The notes under the pieces are model-generated. The model was not told the DNA's origin. It was given only the letters and a program-made list of their open reading frames with translations, and searched no databases. From the NCBI RefSeq assembly GCF_002729955.1, contig NZ_PBYA01000004.1, positions 115,424 through 179,423 on the forward strand: DNA of 64,000 nt, given 5' to 3'. This DNA comes from Salinisphaera sp. GTDB taxonomy: Bacteria > Pseudomonadota > Gammaproteobacteria > Nevskiales > Salinisphaeraceae. Of the stretch, positions 28,899 to 38,015 are shown piece by piece (the first letter of the stretch is position 1; the number at the start of each line of letters is the position of its first letter). Position numbers and translations under genes: made by a program.

Positions 28899-29333
28899 AT
28901 GGAAACCAGCGATCTGCGCAAAGCCGGACTCAAGGCGACACTGCCCCGCCTGAAGATCCTGGAAGTGCTGCAAAACAACCGAGAGGATCATCTCTCGGCC
29001 GAAGACGTCTATCGGCGCCTCATGGCCGAGGACGAAGACATCGGCCTGGCCACGATCTATCGCGTGCTGTCCCAGTTCGAGGACGCGGGCCTGGTGATTC
29101 GTCACCATTTCGAGGACGGCCATGCCCTGTTCGAGCTGGAACAGGGCCCGCACGATCACCTCATCTGCGTGAAATGCGGCAAGATCGAGGAATTCTTCGA
29201 TACCGAAATCCAGCAGCGTCAGCGCGACGTGGCCCAGAAATCCGGTTTCGATCTGTCCAAGCACACGCTGGTGCTCTACGGCGAATGCCGGGCGGACAAC
29301 TGCGAAAACGACACCAGCAAGAAAAGCTCCTAG
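28899..29333 (+). CDS. fur: Ferric uptake regulator
   Basis: LRKAGLKATLPRLKILEVLQ...DIGLATIYRVLSQFEDAGLV...HDHLICVKCGKIEEF...GECRADNC. Confidence 0.95.
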   Translation: METSDLRKAGLKATLPRLKILEVLQNNREDHLSAEDVYRRLMAEDEDIGLATIYRVLSQFEDAGLVIRHHFEDGHALFELEQGPHDHLICVKCGKIEEFFDTEIQQRQRDVAQKSGFDLSKHTLVLYGECRADNCENDTSKKSS

Positions 29334-29534
29334 CCGAAACCATTTTGGCCGGTCGGCGCGCCAGCCGATGGGTCGCGGCCTTGTGTCACGGGCATGACGC
29401 CCGCAATACGTTAGAATCTGCAAAATCCTGACGATCGAAAACGCGGCGCGACAGCCGCGTTTTCGGTTACGCATGGCACGCTGGGCGCGTCATGCGACCC
29501 GTTTTTGCCATTCGACAACGCAAGGCGCGACGAC

Positions 29535-30719
29535 ATGATCAAACCGCACGGTTCCGATACGCTCAATCCGCTGTATGTGGCCGACGAGGCCGACCGCGAG
29601 CAACTCATACAGGAAGCCCACGAACTGCCGGCGATCACCGTCAGCTCCGCCGCCGCGGCCAACGCGGTGATGCTCGGCGCCGGTTATTTCAACCCGCTGA
29701 CCGGCTTCATGAGCAAGGCCGATGCGCTATCCGTCGGCCGCGACCTGCGTACCGCCGACGGCCTGTTCTGGCCGGTACCGGTGCTCAACCTTGTCGAGGA
29801 CATCGAACCGATCAAGGGTGCGGCCCGTATCGCCCTGCGCGACCCGAACGTCGAGGGCAACCCCGTGATCGCGGTGCAGGATATCGAGGGCATCGACGAA
29901 TTCAGCGACGACGAGCTGAACACCCTGCTCGAGCAGATCTTCACCACCACGGATGAAGAACATCCCGGTGTGGCCACCTTCAAATCGCTTGGCCGCCATG
30001 TGGTCCACGGGCCGATCCAGGTGCTGAACTTCAGCTATTTCGAGAAGGATTTCCCCGACACCTTCCGTACCGCCCAGTCGATTCGCGACGAATTCGCCGA
30101 ACGCGGCTGGGAGAAGGTCGTGGCCTTCCAGACGCGCAACCCCATGCACCGCGCGCATGAAGAACTCTGCAAGATGGCCATGGAAGCCACCGGCGCCGAC
30201 GGCATTCTCGTGCACATGCTGCTGGGCAAGCTCAAGCCTGGCGATATTCCGGCCAACGTGCGCGATGCCGCCATTCGCACGATGGTGGATCATTACTTCC
30301 CCAAGAACTCGGTGATGATCACCGGCTACGGCTTCGACATGCTTTATGCCGGCCCGCGCGAGGCCGTGCTGCATGCGGTGTTTCGCCAGAACGCCGGCTG
30401 TTCCTATCTCATCGTCGGCCGCGACCATGCCGGCGTGGGCGATTTCTTCGGGCCCTTCGATGCCCAGAAGATCTTCGAGGAACGCGTGCCCGACGACGCC
30501 CTGGATATCGAGATCTTCGCGGCTGATCACACCGCGTTTTCCAAGAAACTCGGCAAGGTGGTGATGATGCGCGACGTGCCGGATCACACCAAGGAAGACT
30601 TCGTGATCCTCTCCGGCACCAAGGTGCGTGAAATGCTCGGCAACGGCATCGCCCCGCCGGAAGAGTTCTCGCGCCCCGAAGTGGCCGAGATTCTCATGCA
30701 GTACTACCAGAGCAAATAG
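29535..30719 (+). CDS. sat: Sulfate adenylyltransferase
   Basis: QTRNPMHRAHEELCK, YLIVGRDHAGVGDFFGPFDAQ, FVILSGTKVREMLGNG. Confidence 0.94.
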   Translation: MIKPHGSDTLNPLYVADEADREQLIQEAHELPAITVSSAAAANAVMLGAGYFNPLTGFMSKADALSVGRDLRTADGLFWPVPVLNLVEDIEPIKGAARIALRDPNVEGNPVIAVQDIEGIDEFSDDELNTLLEQIFTTTDEEHPGVATFKSLGRHVVHGPIQVLNFSYFEKDFPDTFRTAQSIRDEFAERGWEKVVAFQTRNPMHRAHEELCKMAMEATGADGILVHMLLGKLKPGDIPANVRDAAIRTMVDHYFPKNSVMITGYGFDMLYAGPREAVLHAVFRQNAGCSYLIVGRDHAGVGDFFGPFDAQKIFEERVPDDALDIEIFAADHTAFSKKLGKVVMMRDVPDHTKEDFVILSGTKVREMLGNGIAPPEEFSRPEVAEILMQYYQSK

Positions 30720-30746
30720 CGCGCTCGACGCTCGCGCGTCGTTTCC

Positions 30747-30785
30747 AAAGCCCGGGTGCGCAGGACAACAGCGCCCGGGCTTTTT
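30747..30785 (+). terminator. Rho-independent terminator after sat
   Basis: aaagcccgggtgcg...gcgcccgggcttttt. Confidence 0.85.
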
Positions 30786-30818
30786 CATGCCCGCCCGCGG
30801 GGCGGCTACGCGCCTGCG

Positions 30819-31031
30819 CTATCGCCTTTGCTTGCTAGTTTCGGCCGCAGAGGCGCCCTCTTGGCCCACAACCTCGGCCATATCCAGACGGCGTATCACG
30901 CTGATCGCCATCTCCAGGGCGCCTTCCCCGCAGAGGCCGGCGATGGCGGCCTCCTCGTAACCCTCAAGCGCGGCTGCGATACAGGCCTCGCGAACGCGTT
31001 CGGCGTCGTTCAGGCCGGCCGTATCGCTCAT
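30819..31031 (-). CDS. Small hypothetical protein (acetyltransferase-associated type)
   Basis: MSDTAGLNDAERVREACIAAALEGYEEAAIAGLCGEGALEMAISVIRRLDMAEVV; overlaps DUF488 gene by 4 nt. Confidence 0.65.
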   Translation of the reverse strand: MSDTAGLNDAERVREACIAAALEGYEEAAIAGLCGEGALEMAISVIRRLDMAEVVGQEGASAAETSKQRR

Positions 31032-31384
31032 GCGGCGTCTTCCAGCCAGTCCTTGAGCACGACGGCGTGGTTGCATTCGGTATCGCGGGCGGCAAAAAGC
31101 AGCGTCACTTCGTCTTCCTGGGCCACGATTTCGCGCAGGGCATCGAGAGCCTCGTTGTCGGCGTCGTCCAGCTCGGCGCGATAGCTTTCGCGAAATTTTT
31201 CCCAGCGATCACGATCGTGGCCGAACCAGCGCCGCAGTTCGCTCGACGGCGCCACCGATTTGTACCAGTCGTCCAGTGCGGCATCGGCTTTCTTGACGCC
31301 GCGCGGCCACATGCCATCCACCAGCACGCGGCGTCCGTCGTCATCGGATACCGAATCGTAGATACGCTTGAGTTGTATCGACAT
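31028..31384 (-). CDS. DUF488 family protein
   Basis: IQLKRIYDSVSDDDGRRVLVDGMWPRGVKKADAALDDWYKSVAPSSELRRWFGHD. Confidence 0.92.
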   Translation of the reverse strand: MSIQLKRIYDSVSDDDGRRVLVDGMWPRGVKKADAALDDWYKSVAPSSELRRWFGHDRDRWEKFRESYRAELDDADNEALDALREIVAQEDEVTLLFAARDTECNHAVVLKDWLEDAA

Positions 31385-31413
31385 GGCCAATCCTTGCCCG
31401 TTGCCTGTCGGGC

Positions 31414-32388
31414 TTACGTAGCCACGCCGCAGTCCGTGTCCACCGCACAGGCCCTGGCGGTCTGGCGGTCTTCCGGCTGCAGCGTGGTATGGGTGATGGA
31501 AAATCGCTCGGCGAGCAGCGTCTGCAGTCGCGGCAGGATGGCCTGCCAGTCGCTCATGCGACCAATCTCGATATGCGCGGCCAGCGCGCGCTGGCTCGAA
31601 GACAGGCTCCAGATATGCAGGTCGTGCACCGCATGCACCCCTTCCACGCCGGCCAGTTCATCGCTGACCCGCGTCGCGTCCACGCCCTTGGGTACGCCTT
31701 CCATGAGCACGTGCACCACATCCTTGAGCAAACGCCAGGCCGAGACCAGAATCAGCGCGCTCACGGCCAGCGACAGCAGCGGGTCGATCGGCATCCAGCC
31801 GGTCAGCAGAATCACCGCGCCGGCCACGATCGCGGCCACCGACCCGAGCAGATCGCCCAGCACATGAATGAGCGCGCCGCGCACGTTCATGGTCTGTTCG
31901 CCGCGCATGAGAATGGCGGCCACCGCGATATTCATCACCAGCCCGATGGTAGCAATCACCATCACCGGCATGCCCGCCACCTCGCGCGGCTCGGCGAAAC
32001 GCTGTATCGCCGAAAAGGCGATCGCCACGACCACGACGATCATGAGCACGGCGTTGATGAGCGCACCCAGCACCTCGGCGCGCTGCAGGCCGAAGGAATG
32101 CATCTTGGACGCCGGTCGTTTGGCCATCCAGGCCGCCAGCGCGCCGATGGCCAGCGAGGAACTGTCGGTGAGCATATGGCCGGCGTCGGACATCAAGGCC
32201 AGCGAATCGGCCCACCAGCCGCCGACGGCTTCGACGAAGGCAAAGGAAAGCGTCAGGCACAGCGACAGTACGAGCGCCCGGCCACTGCCGCCATGATGAT
32301 GGTGGCCGCCCAGGCCATGTTCGTGTTCGTGTTCGTGTTCGTGACCGTGTTCGTGGTCATGACGGGCGTGGGCATGCGCATGGGCCAT
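31414..32388 (-). CDS. czcD: Cation diffusion facilitator (Zn/Co/Cd efflux) with His-rich N-terminus
   Basis: HAHARHDHEHGHEHEHEHEHGLGGHHHHG; SLALMSDAGHMLTDSSSLAIG; HVLGDLLGSVAAIVAG. Confidence 0.94.
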   Translation of the reverse strand: MAHAHAHARHDHEHGHEHEHEHEHGLGGHHHHGGSGRALVLSLCLTLSFAFVEAVGGWWADSLALMSDAGHMLTDSSSLAIGALAAWMAKRPASKMHSFGLQRAEVLGALINAVLMIVVVVAIAFSAIQRFAEPREVAGMPVMVIATIGLVMNIAVAAILMRGEQTMNVRGALIHVLGDLLGSVAAIVAGAVILLTGWMPIDPLLSLAVSALILVSAWRLLKDVVHVLMEGVPKGVDATRVSDELAGVEGVHAVHDLHIWSLSSSQRALAAHIEIGRMSDWQAILPRLQTLLAERFSITHTTLQPEDRQTARACAVDTDCGVAT

Positions 32389-32393
32389 GACGA

Positions 32394-32708
32394 CTACTCC
32401 TGAATGCTGTGCTCGACCATGTCGCGCAGCACGCGCTGTACATGCGCATCGGCGGCCACATAGAACACCTGCTTGCCGCGACGCTCGGCCCGCAGCAGGC
32501 GCGCGGCCCGCAGCAGGCGCAGATGATGACTGGCCAGCGACATGGAGATATCGATATCGGCCGCCAGCGTCTGCACGCTCTGCGGCTCTTCGAGACAGGC
32601 ATAGACCAGCGACAGCCGGTTCGGCTCGCCCAGCAGGCGAAACATCTCGGCCAGGCGCGAGGTCTGGCCGGTGCTCAGAACCTGCAGTTCAAGATACGTG
32701 GTGGTCAT
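32394..32708 (-). CDS. ArsR-family metal sensor repressor
   Basis: LAEMFRLLGEPNRLSLVYACLEEPQSVQTLAADIDISMSLASHHLRLLRAARLLRAERRGKQVFYVAADAHV; adjacent to CDF gene. Confidence 0.9.
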   Translation of the reverse strand: MTTTYLELQVLSTGQTSRLAEMFRLLGEPNRLSLVYACLEEPQSVQTLAADIDISMSLASHHLRLLRAARLLRAERRGKQVFYVAADAHVQRVLRDMVEHSIQE

Positions 32709-32714
32709 GCGAAC

Positions 32715-32743
32715 CTCGACAATTGAACAAGCATTGTATCGAG
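32715..32743. promoter_or_regulatory. Imperfect dyad, candidate ArsR operator
   Basis: CTCGACAATtgaacaagcATTGTATCGAG between divergent arsR-like and HAD genes. Confidence 0.5.
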
Positions 32744-32755
32744 CGAGCGCCTGTT

Positions 32756-33484
32756 ATGGTATTGCGCACAATAAAACAGCGGCGACGGCTTCCGTTGCGA
32801 TCGCAATACCGACTGCTCAGCTTCGACGGCGACATGACGCTCTGGGATTTCGAGGCCAGCATGCGTGCAGCACTCGAAAACACCCGCACGCTCCTGATCG
32901 AGCGCCGGCCGCATATGGCTGCGGCGCTTGTCGATATTACGCCAATGATGGCTCTGCGCGATCGCATTCTGGCCGATGAAGGCGCCTCGGGCCTGTCGTT
33001 TGCCGAGATTCGCCGGCGTGCGTTTCATGCGCTGCTCGCCGAACACGACCGGCCCGACGAGGCATTGGGCAATGAGCTATATGCGGCCTATCTGCAACAC
33101 CGCCTTGAGGCAACGTCCTTGTATGCCGATACCGCCCCGTTTTTTGGCGCCCTCGACAAAAGCCTCCGGCTCGCGCTGCTATCCAATGGCAATACCCATC
33201 CGCAGCACCTGGGGATCGCCAATTACTTCGACGTAATCGCGTTTGCAGACGACGCCCACCGGCCCAAGCCGGCAGCCGACATGTTCTCGCACGCGCTCAT
33301 GCGTACCGGCTGCAGCCCGGCAGATATGATCCATGTCGGCGACGCGCTGGATACTGACGTGGCCGGCGCCAACGCCGTCGGTGCCACGTCGGTCTGGCTC
33401 AACCGCGACCGCCGGGCCAACGATACGGCGATCGTGCCGGATTACACGATCACCAGCCTTGATGAGTTGAACGCGCTGCTATAG
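32756..33484 (+). CDS. HAD-superfamily hydrolase
   Basis: LLSFDGDMTLWDFE, LALLSNGNT, MIHVGDALDTDVAGANAVGATSVWLNR. Confidence 0.88.
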   Translation: MVLRTIKQRRRLPLRSQYRLLSFDGDMTLWDFEASMRAALENTRTLLIERRPHMAAALVDITPMMALRDRILADEGASGLSFAEIRRRAFHALLAEHDRPDEALGNELYAAYLQHRLEATSLYADTAPFFGALDKSLRLALLSNGNTHPQHLGIANYFDVIAFADDAHRPKPAADMFSHALMRTGCSPADMIHVGDALDTDVAGANAVGATSVWLNRDRRANDTAIVPDYTITSLDELNALL

Positions 33485-33490
33485 GCGCGT

Positions 33491-34921
33491 CTAACCCTGT
33501 TCCGAGGCGAATGCGACCACCGCCGCATCCAGGCGTGCCAACGTTTCATCGCGCCCGAGCAGCACCAGCGTATCGTCGATCGAGGGCGATACCGGCCCGC
33601 CAGTCACCGCAATTCGAATCGGCTGGGCGACCTTGCCCATGCCCACCTCGTTGTCGCTCGATACCTGCTTGACCACCGCGCTCGCGGCTTCGCCGGTCCA
33701 GTCGTCCAGCTTCGCCAGGCCATCGCGTACCTGGGCGAGCAGGTCCGGCGTATCCGCCTTGATATGTTTCTTGACCGCCTTGGGCTCGTATTCGTCCACC
33801 GGCTGGAAGACGAACAGGCTCTGCTCGGCCATTTCCAGCACCGTCTTGCAACGGCCCTTCTGGATCGCGGCGATTTCGGCCAGACGGGTATCGCCCACGC
33901 CCTCGATGCCCAGGCGTGCCAGATGCCAGCGCAGCTCGCCGACCAGCTCCTCGGGCGCGGCCATCTTCAGGTGTTCCTGGTTCACCCACAGCAGCTTGTC
34001 CGGGTCGAAGGTCGAAGCCCCGCCCTGGACATGCTCGATATCAAAATGCTCGAGCATCTGTTCGCGGGTGAAGATTTCCTGATCACCATGTGCCCAGCCC
34101 AGGCGCACCAGATAGTTGAGCAGCGCGCCGGGCAGATAGCCTTCTTCGCGATAACGCATCACGCCGACCGCGCCGTGGCGCTTGGACAGACGCTTGCCGT
34201 CGGCGCCCAGAATCATGGGCACATGGGCATAGACCGGCAGCTCGGCAAAATCGCCGATCAACGCCTTGAGGATATTGATCTGGCGCGGCGTGTTATTGAC
34301 GTGGTCATCGCCGCGAATGATGTGGCTGATGGCCATGTCCATGTCGTCGACCACCACACAGAAGTTGTAGGTGGGCGTGCCGTCAGCGCGGGCAATCACC
34401 AGATCATCCAGCTCGGTGTTGGAGATGGTGATATCGCCCTTGACCATGTCATGAATGACGGTCTGGCCGTCCAGCGGCGTGGCAAAACGAATGACCGGGT
34501 CAACGCCCGCCGGCGGCTCGGGCAGGGTCTTGCCCGGCATCGGCCGCCAGGTGCCGTCGTACTTGGGTTTCTCGCCCCGGGCCCGCGCGGCCTCGCGCAT
34601 GGCCTCGACTTCCTCGGCGCTCGAATAGCAGCGATAGGCCTTGCCTTCGGCCAGCAGCCAGTCGATGACTTCGGCATAGCGATCGAAGCGCTTGGTCTGG
34701 TAGTAGATCTCGCCGTCGTGTTCGAGATCCAGCCAGGCCATGGCATCCAGAATCGCCTGCACGGCTTCGTCGGTCGAGCGCTCGCGATCGGTGTCCTCGA
34801 TACGCAGCACGAAGCGCCCACCGCTGGCCTTGGCATGCAGCCAGGAATACAGCGCGGTACGTGCACCCCCGATATGCAGATAACCGGTCGGCGACGGCGC
34901 GAAACGGGTGGTGATGGTCAT
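33491..34921 (-). CDS. gltX: Glutamyl-tRNA synthetase
   Basis: TRFAPSPTGYLHIGGARTALY (HIGH), KRLSKRHGAVGVM (KMSKS-equivalent). Confidence 0.95.
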   Translation of the reverse strand: MTITTRFAPSPTGYLHIGGARTALYSWLHAKASGGRFVLRIEDTDRERSTDEAVQAILDAMAWLDLEHDGEIYYQTKRFDRYAEVIDWLLAEGKAYRCYSSAEEVEAMREAARARGEKPKYDGTWRPMPGKTLPEPPAGVDPVIRFATPLDGQTVIHDMVKGDITISNTELDDLVIARADGTPTYNFCVVVDDMDMAISHIIRGDDHVNNTPRQINILKALIGDFAELPVYAHVPMILGADGKRLSKRHGAVGVMRYREEGYLPGALLNYLVRLGWAHGDQEIFTREQMLEHFDIEHVQGGASTFDPDKLLWVNQEHLKMAAPEELVGELRWHLARLGIEGVGDTRLAEIAAIQKGRCKTVLEMAEQSLFVFQPVDEYEPKAVKKHIKADTPDLLAQVRDGLAKLDDWTGEAASAVVKQVSSDNEVGMGKVAQPIRIAVTGGPVSPSIDDTLVLLGRDETLARLDAAVVAFASEQG

Positions 34922-34994
34922 AGGAGCAGGCCGGGCGGGTAATGACAGGCGACGTAGTTTAACAACCCGCCCGGCTGTCGGTGGCACCCGATTA

Positions 34995-35042
34995 GTTGAC
35001 AAAATCAACCAATGCATCGACCATCAGTTGCCTTAGTCAACT
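34995..35042. promoter_or_regulatory. Two inverted repeats upstream of marR-like gene
   Basis: GTTGA-caaaa-TCAAC (34995-35009) and AGTTG-ccttagt-CAACT (35026-35042). Confidence 0.5.
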
Positions 35043-35052
35043 ATTAAGCGTC

Positions 35053-35490
35053 ATGCACCCCCCCATCGGCGAAACCCTGCACCGGCTGCTGCATGCCTAC
35101 AAACGCGCCCTGCGCGAAGGTTATGCCACCGCGGGCATCGAACTTACCGTGGCCCAGATCCGCATGATCAAGGGCATCGCCGGCGATCCGAACGCCTCCG
35201 CTCAGGACATCGCCACGCGCACGCGTCAGGACAAGGGCCATATCGCCCGTCTCATTCGGGATCTGGAAGGCCTGGATCTGGTGACACGCCGCCCGCACCC
35301 GCAAGACAGCCGGTATCGCCAGCTCCTGCTCACCGACGCCGGCCGAGCGCTCGCCGAACGCATCGCCGAAGTCGAGGCCGAAGCCGGGACGCGCATGGCC
35401 GGCCAACTGCCGGCAAACGATATCGAACGCTTCATCGACATCGCCGAGGCGATGATCGCCAACCTCGAACCCCGCGAGAACCCGCTATGA
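35053..35490 (+). CDS. MarR-family regulator
   Basis: LTVAQIRMIKGIAGDPNASAQDIATRTRQDKGHIARLIRDLEGLDLVTRRPHPQDSRYRQLLLT. Confidence 0.9.
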   Translation: MHPPIGETLHRLLHAYKRALREGYATAGIELTVAQIRMIKGIAGDPNASAQDIATRTRQDKGHIARLIRDLEGLDLVTRRPHPQDSRYRQLLLTDAGRALAERIAEVEAEAGTRMAGQLPANDIERFIDIAEAMIANLEPRENPL

Positions 35491-36233
35491 GCCGCCGCGC
35501 CCCGCCTCGTACCTTCACCGTGCTCGACAAGACCGAGATCACCCCGAATATGCTGCGCATCACGTTGGGTGGCGAAGGCATGGACGACTTTCCGGCCGAT
35601 CAGCCCAGCGCCTATGTAAAACTTCAGCTGCCGCATCCGGAGCGCGAAAAGCCTTTGCTGCGCACCTACACCATCCGTGCCCAAAGACCGGATGCCGTGG
35701 ATATCGACTTCGTACGCCATAGCGACGACGGGCCGGCCGCGCGCTGGGCCGAAACCGCCGCGCCCGGCGATACCATCGATATCGCCGGCCCGGGGCCAAA
35801 GAAACGCGTCGATGCCAGCGCCGACTGGGTGCTGCTCATCGGCGATATGACCGCCCTGCCCGCGATCAGCGCCAACCTCGAACAGCTGCCAGCGGACACC
35901 CGCGGCCATGCCGTGATCGAAGTCGTGGACGAACGCGATATCCAGCCGCTCTCCGCGCCGGAACACCTACAGCTGCACTGGGTCATCAACCCCCAACCCG
36001 GCGAGAACAGCGACGCGCTTTTCGATGCAGTCCGCGCACTCGACTGGCTCGACGGCCGGGCGGCAGTCTGGTGCGCCTGCGAATTCCAGACCATGCGCCG
36101 CCTGCGCACCTACCTCAAGCAGGACCGCGATGTGGCCCGCGAGGAAATGTATATCTCCAGCTACTGGCAGCACGGCGCGAACGAGGAGAGCCACAAACAG
36201 GCCAAGAGCGCCGATGCCGAGCGCGCCGGCTGA
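35487..36233 (+). CDS. Siderophore-interacting protein (ferric-siderophore reductase family)
   Basis: ITPNMLRITLGGEGMDDFP, RTYTIRAQRPDAVDIDFVRH, AGPGPKKRV, LLIGDMTALPAISANLEQLP, EEMYISSYWQHGANEE. Confidence 0.93.
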   Translation: MSRRAPPRTFTVLDKTEITPNMLRITLGGEGMDDFPADQPSAYVKLQLPHPEREKPLLRTYTIRAQRPDAVDIDFVRHSDDGPAARWAETAAPGDTIDIAGPGPKKRVDASADWVLLIGDMTALPAISANLEQLPADTRGHAVIEVVDERDIQPLSAPEHLQLHWVINPQPGENSDALFDAVRALDWLDGRAAVWCACEFQTMRRLRTYLKQDRDVAREEMYISSYWQHGANEESHKQAKSADAERAG

Positions 36234-36254
36234 CGACCGGCCTTATCGCCGCGC

Positions 36255-37130
36255 CTATGCCCCGGACAGCCGTGCCCGCAGATCCGGGGGCTCGAAGGCG
36301 TCGATGAGCGCCTGGCGCAGCACGCGCACCCTTGCCGTACGGCGCATGTCGGGATGCACCAGCAGCCAGATCGGCGTGCTCAGTGGCGGAATCGGCTCGG
36401 TAACACGTACCAGGGCTGGATCATCATCGGCGAGATAACACGGCAGCAGCGCCTCGCCCACGCCATCGGCCACCGCACGCTGCATGGCGAGCATGCTGTC
36501 GACCTGCAAGGCGATGTCGTCTTGATCGACGTAAGCCGCCATCCATCGGTGCAGGGCTGCAAACGGCACGGCTTCGCTCAGCCCGACCCAGGCGTTGGGC
36601 GGCGGCGCATGCTGCGCGCAGCGATAACGCGCCATGGCGATATCGCCCAGCCGCTGGGCAATCAACGGGTCCGGCGGCGCGTCGGCGGCACGAATCGCCA
36701 GATCGGCATCGCGGCGCGCCAGATCGAGGGGCGCGTTGGACAACCGCACATCCAGACGAATAGCCGGAAAACGTTGGCGAAACGCTCCCAATACGGGCGA
36801 GACGAGGCCGTGCAGCAGTGTATCCGTGGTGGTCAGGCGTACCGTGCCGGCCGGGGTGACGTCGCGTCCGGCGATACGGCGCGCGGCATCGATTACCGCG
36901 CCGTCCATGTCGTCGGCCACGGCCACCCATTCCGCCCCGGCCGCGGTCGGTACATGACGCCCCCGATCACGTTCGAACAGCGCCGTGCCCAGGGCGCGTT
37001 CACAGGCAATCAGTCGTCGGTAGACCGTGGCGTGGTGCAGCCCGAGCGTGCGCGCAGCACCGGCCAGCGTTTCGGCCCGTGCAATGGCCAGCACCAGGCG
37101 CAGATCGTCCCAGGCGATATCAGTTTGCAT
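36255..37130 (-). CDS. LysR-family regulator
   Basis: WDDLRLVLAIARAETLAGAARTLGLHHATVYRRLIACERALGTALFERDR. Confidence 0.9.
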   Translation of the reverse strand: MQTDIAWDDLRLVLAIARAETLAGAARTLGLHHATVYRRLIACERALGTALFERDRGRHVPTAAGAEWVAVADDMDGAVIDAARRIAGRDVTPAGTVRLTTTDTLLHGLVSPVLGAFRQRFPAIRLDVRLSNAPLDLARRDADLAIRAADAPPDPLIAQRLGDIAMARYRCAQHAPPPNAWVGLSEAVPFAALHRWMAAYVDQDDIALQVDSMLAMQRAVADGVGEALLPCYLADDDPALVRVTEPIPPLSTPIWLLVHPDMRRTARVRVLRQALIDAFEPPDLRARLSGA

Positions 37131-37217
37131 ACGCGCAAATACGGCTTGCCGTTCTGTCTATTTCGCGACGATAACGCAAACCACAGACTGAAGGCCCGGT
37201 TTCAAAGGCACCCCGTC

Positions 37218-37967
37218 ATGCACGCCCATATCGTATTCGCCCATCCCGAACCCGCCTCCTTCAACGGCGCGCTCGCCGATACCGCCGAGCAGACGCTGGC
37301 CGACCAGGGCCACAGGGTCACCCGTTCGGATCTCTACGGCGAAGGTTTCGACCCGGTCGAAGGCCCGGCCCACTACGACTCACGCGCCGATGCGGACTAT
37401 TTCTCGGCGCTGACCGAACAACGCCATGCAGGCAATGAGCGCACCCGTGCACCTGACGTACAGCGCGAAATCGACCGCTTGATGGCGGCGGAGATGGTCA
37501 TCCTCCAGTTTCCACTCTGGTGGCATGCCCAGCCGGCCATCCTCAAGGGCTGGTTCGATCGCGTATTCGTCTACGGCGAGCTCTATACCGGGCGCATGCG
37601 CTACGACGAGGGCGTTTTCAACGGCAGGCGCGCCTTGCTGTCGGTGACCACCGGCGGGCCGGCGGCCACGTTTTTGCCCTACGGCCGCGGCGGGCCGATC
37701 GAACGCCTGCTCTGGCCCATCCACTACTCGCTGCACTATATGGGTTTCGATGTGCTGCCACCGTTCGTCGCCCACGGCATTCAGGGCGGCGGTATCGCCT
37801 ACGAACAGCGCGACGTGTTCGAACAGCATCTCGACAGCCTGAAACGGGGCTGGGCCGAGCGCCTGAACACGCTCGACTCGGCCCGACCGATCCCGTTCAC
37901 CGGCTGGCAGGATTGGGACGCGAACGGCGTACTACGCGCCGATCATCCGCTGCGCTGGGGCCCGTGA
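37218..37967 (+). CDS. NAD(P)H quinone oxidoreductase, flavodoxin-like fold
   Basis: HIVFAHPEPASFNGALADTAEQTLADQGHRVTRSDLY, ILQFPLWWHAQPAILKGWFDRVFVYGELY; divergent from the LysR gene. Confidence 0.92.
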   Translation: MHAHIVFAHPEPASFNGALADTAEQTLADQGHRVTRSDLYGEGFDPVEGPAHYDSRADADYFSALTEQRHAGNERTRAPDVQREIDRLMAAEMVILQFPLWWHAQPAILKGWFDRVFVYGELYTGRMRYDEGVFNGRRALLSVTTGGPAATFLPYGRGGPIERLLWPIHYSLHYMGFDVLPPFVAHGIQGGGIAYEQRDVFEQHLDSLKRGWAERLNTLDSARPIPFTGWQDWDANGVLRADHPLRWGP

Positions 37968-38015
37968 GGTCGCAGCCGGCCGCCCCGACGAGCTAGCGGG
38001 GCGGCGGCGATCGCC

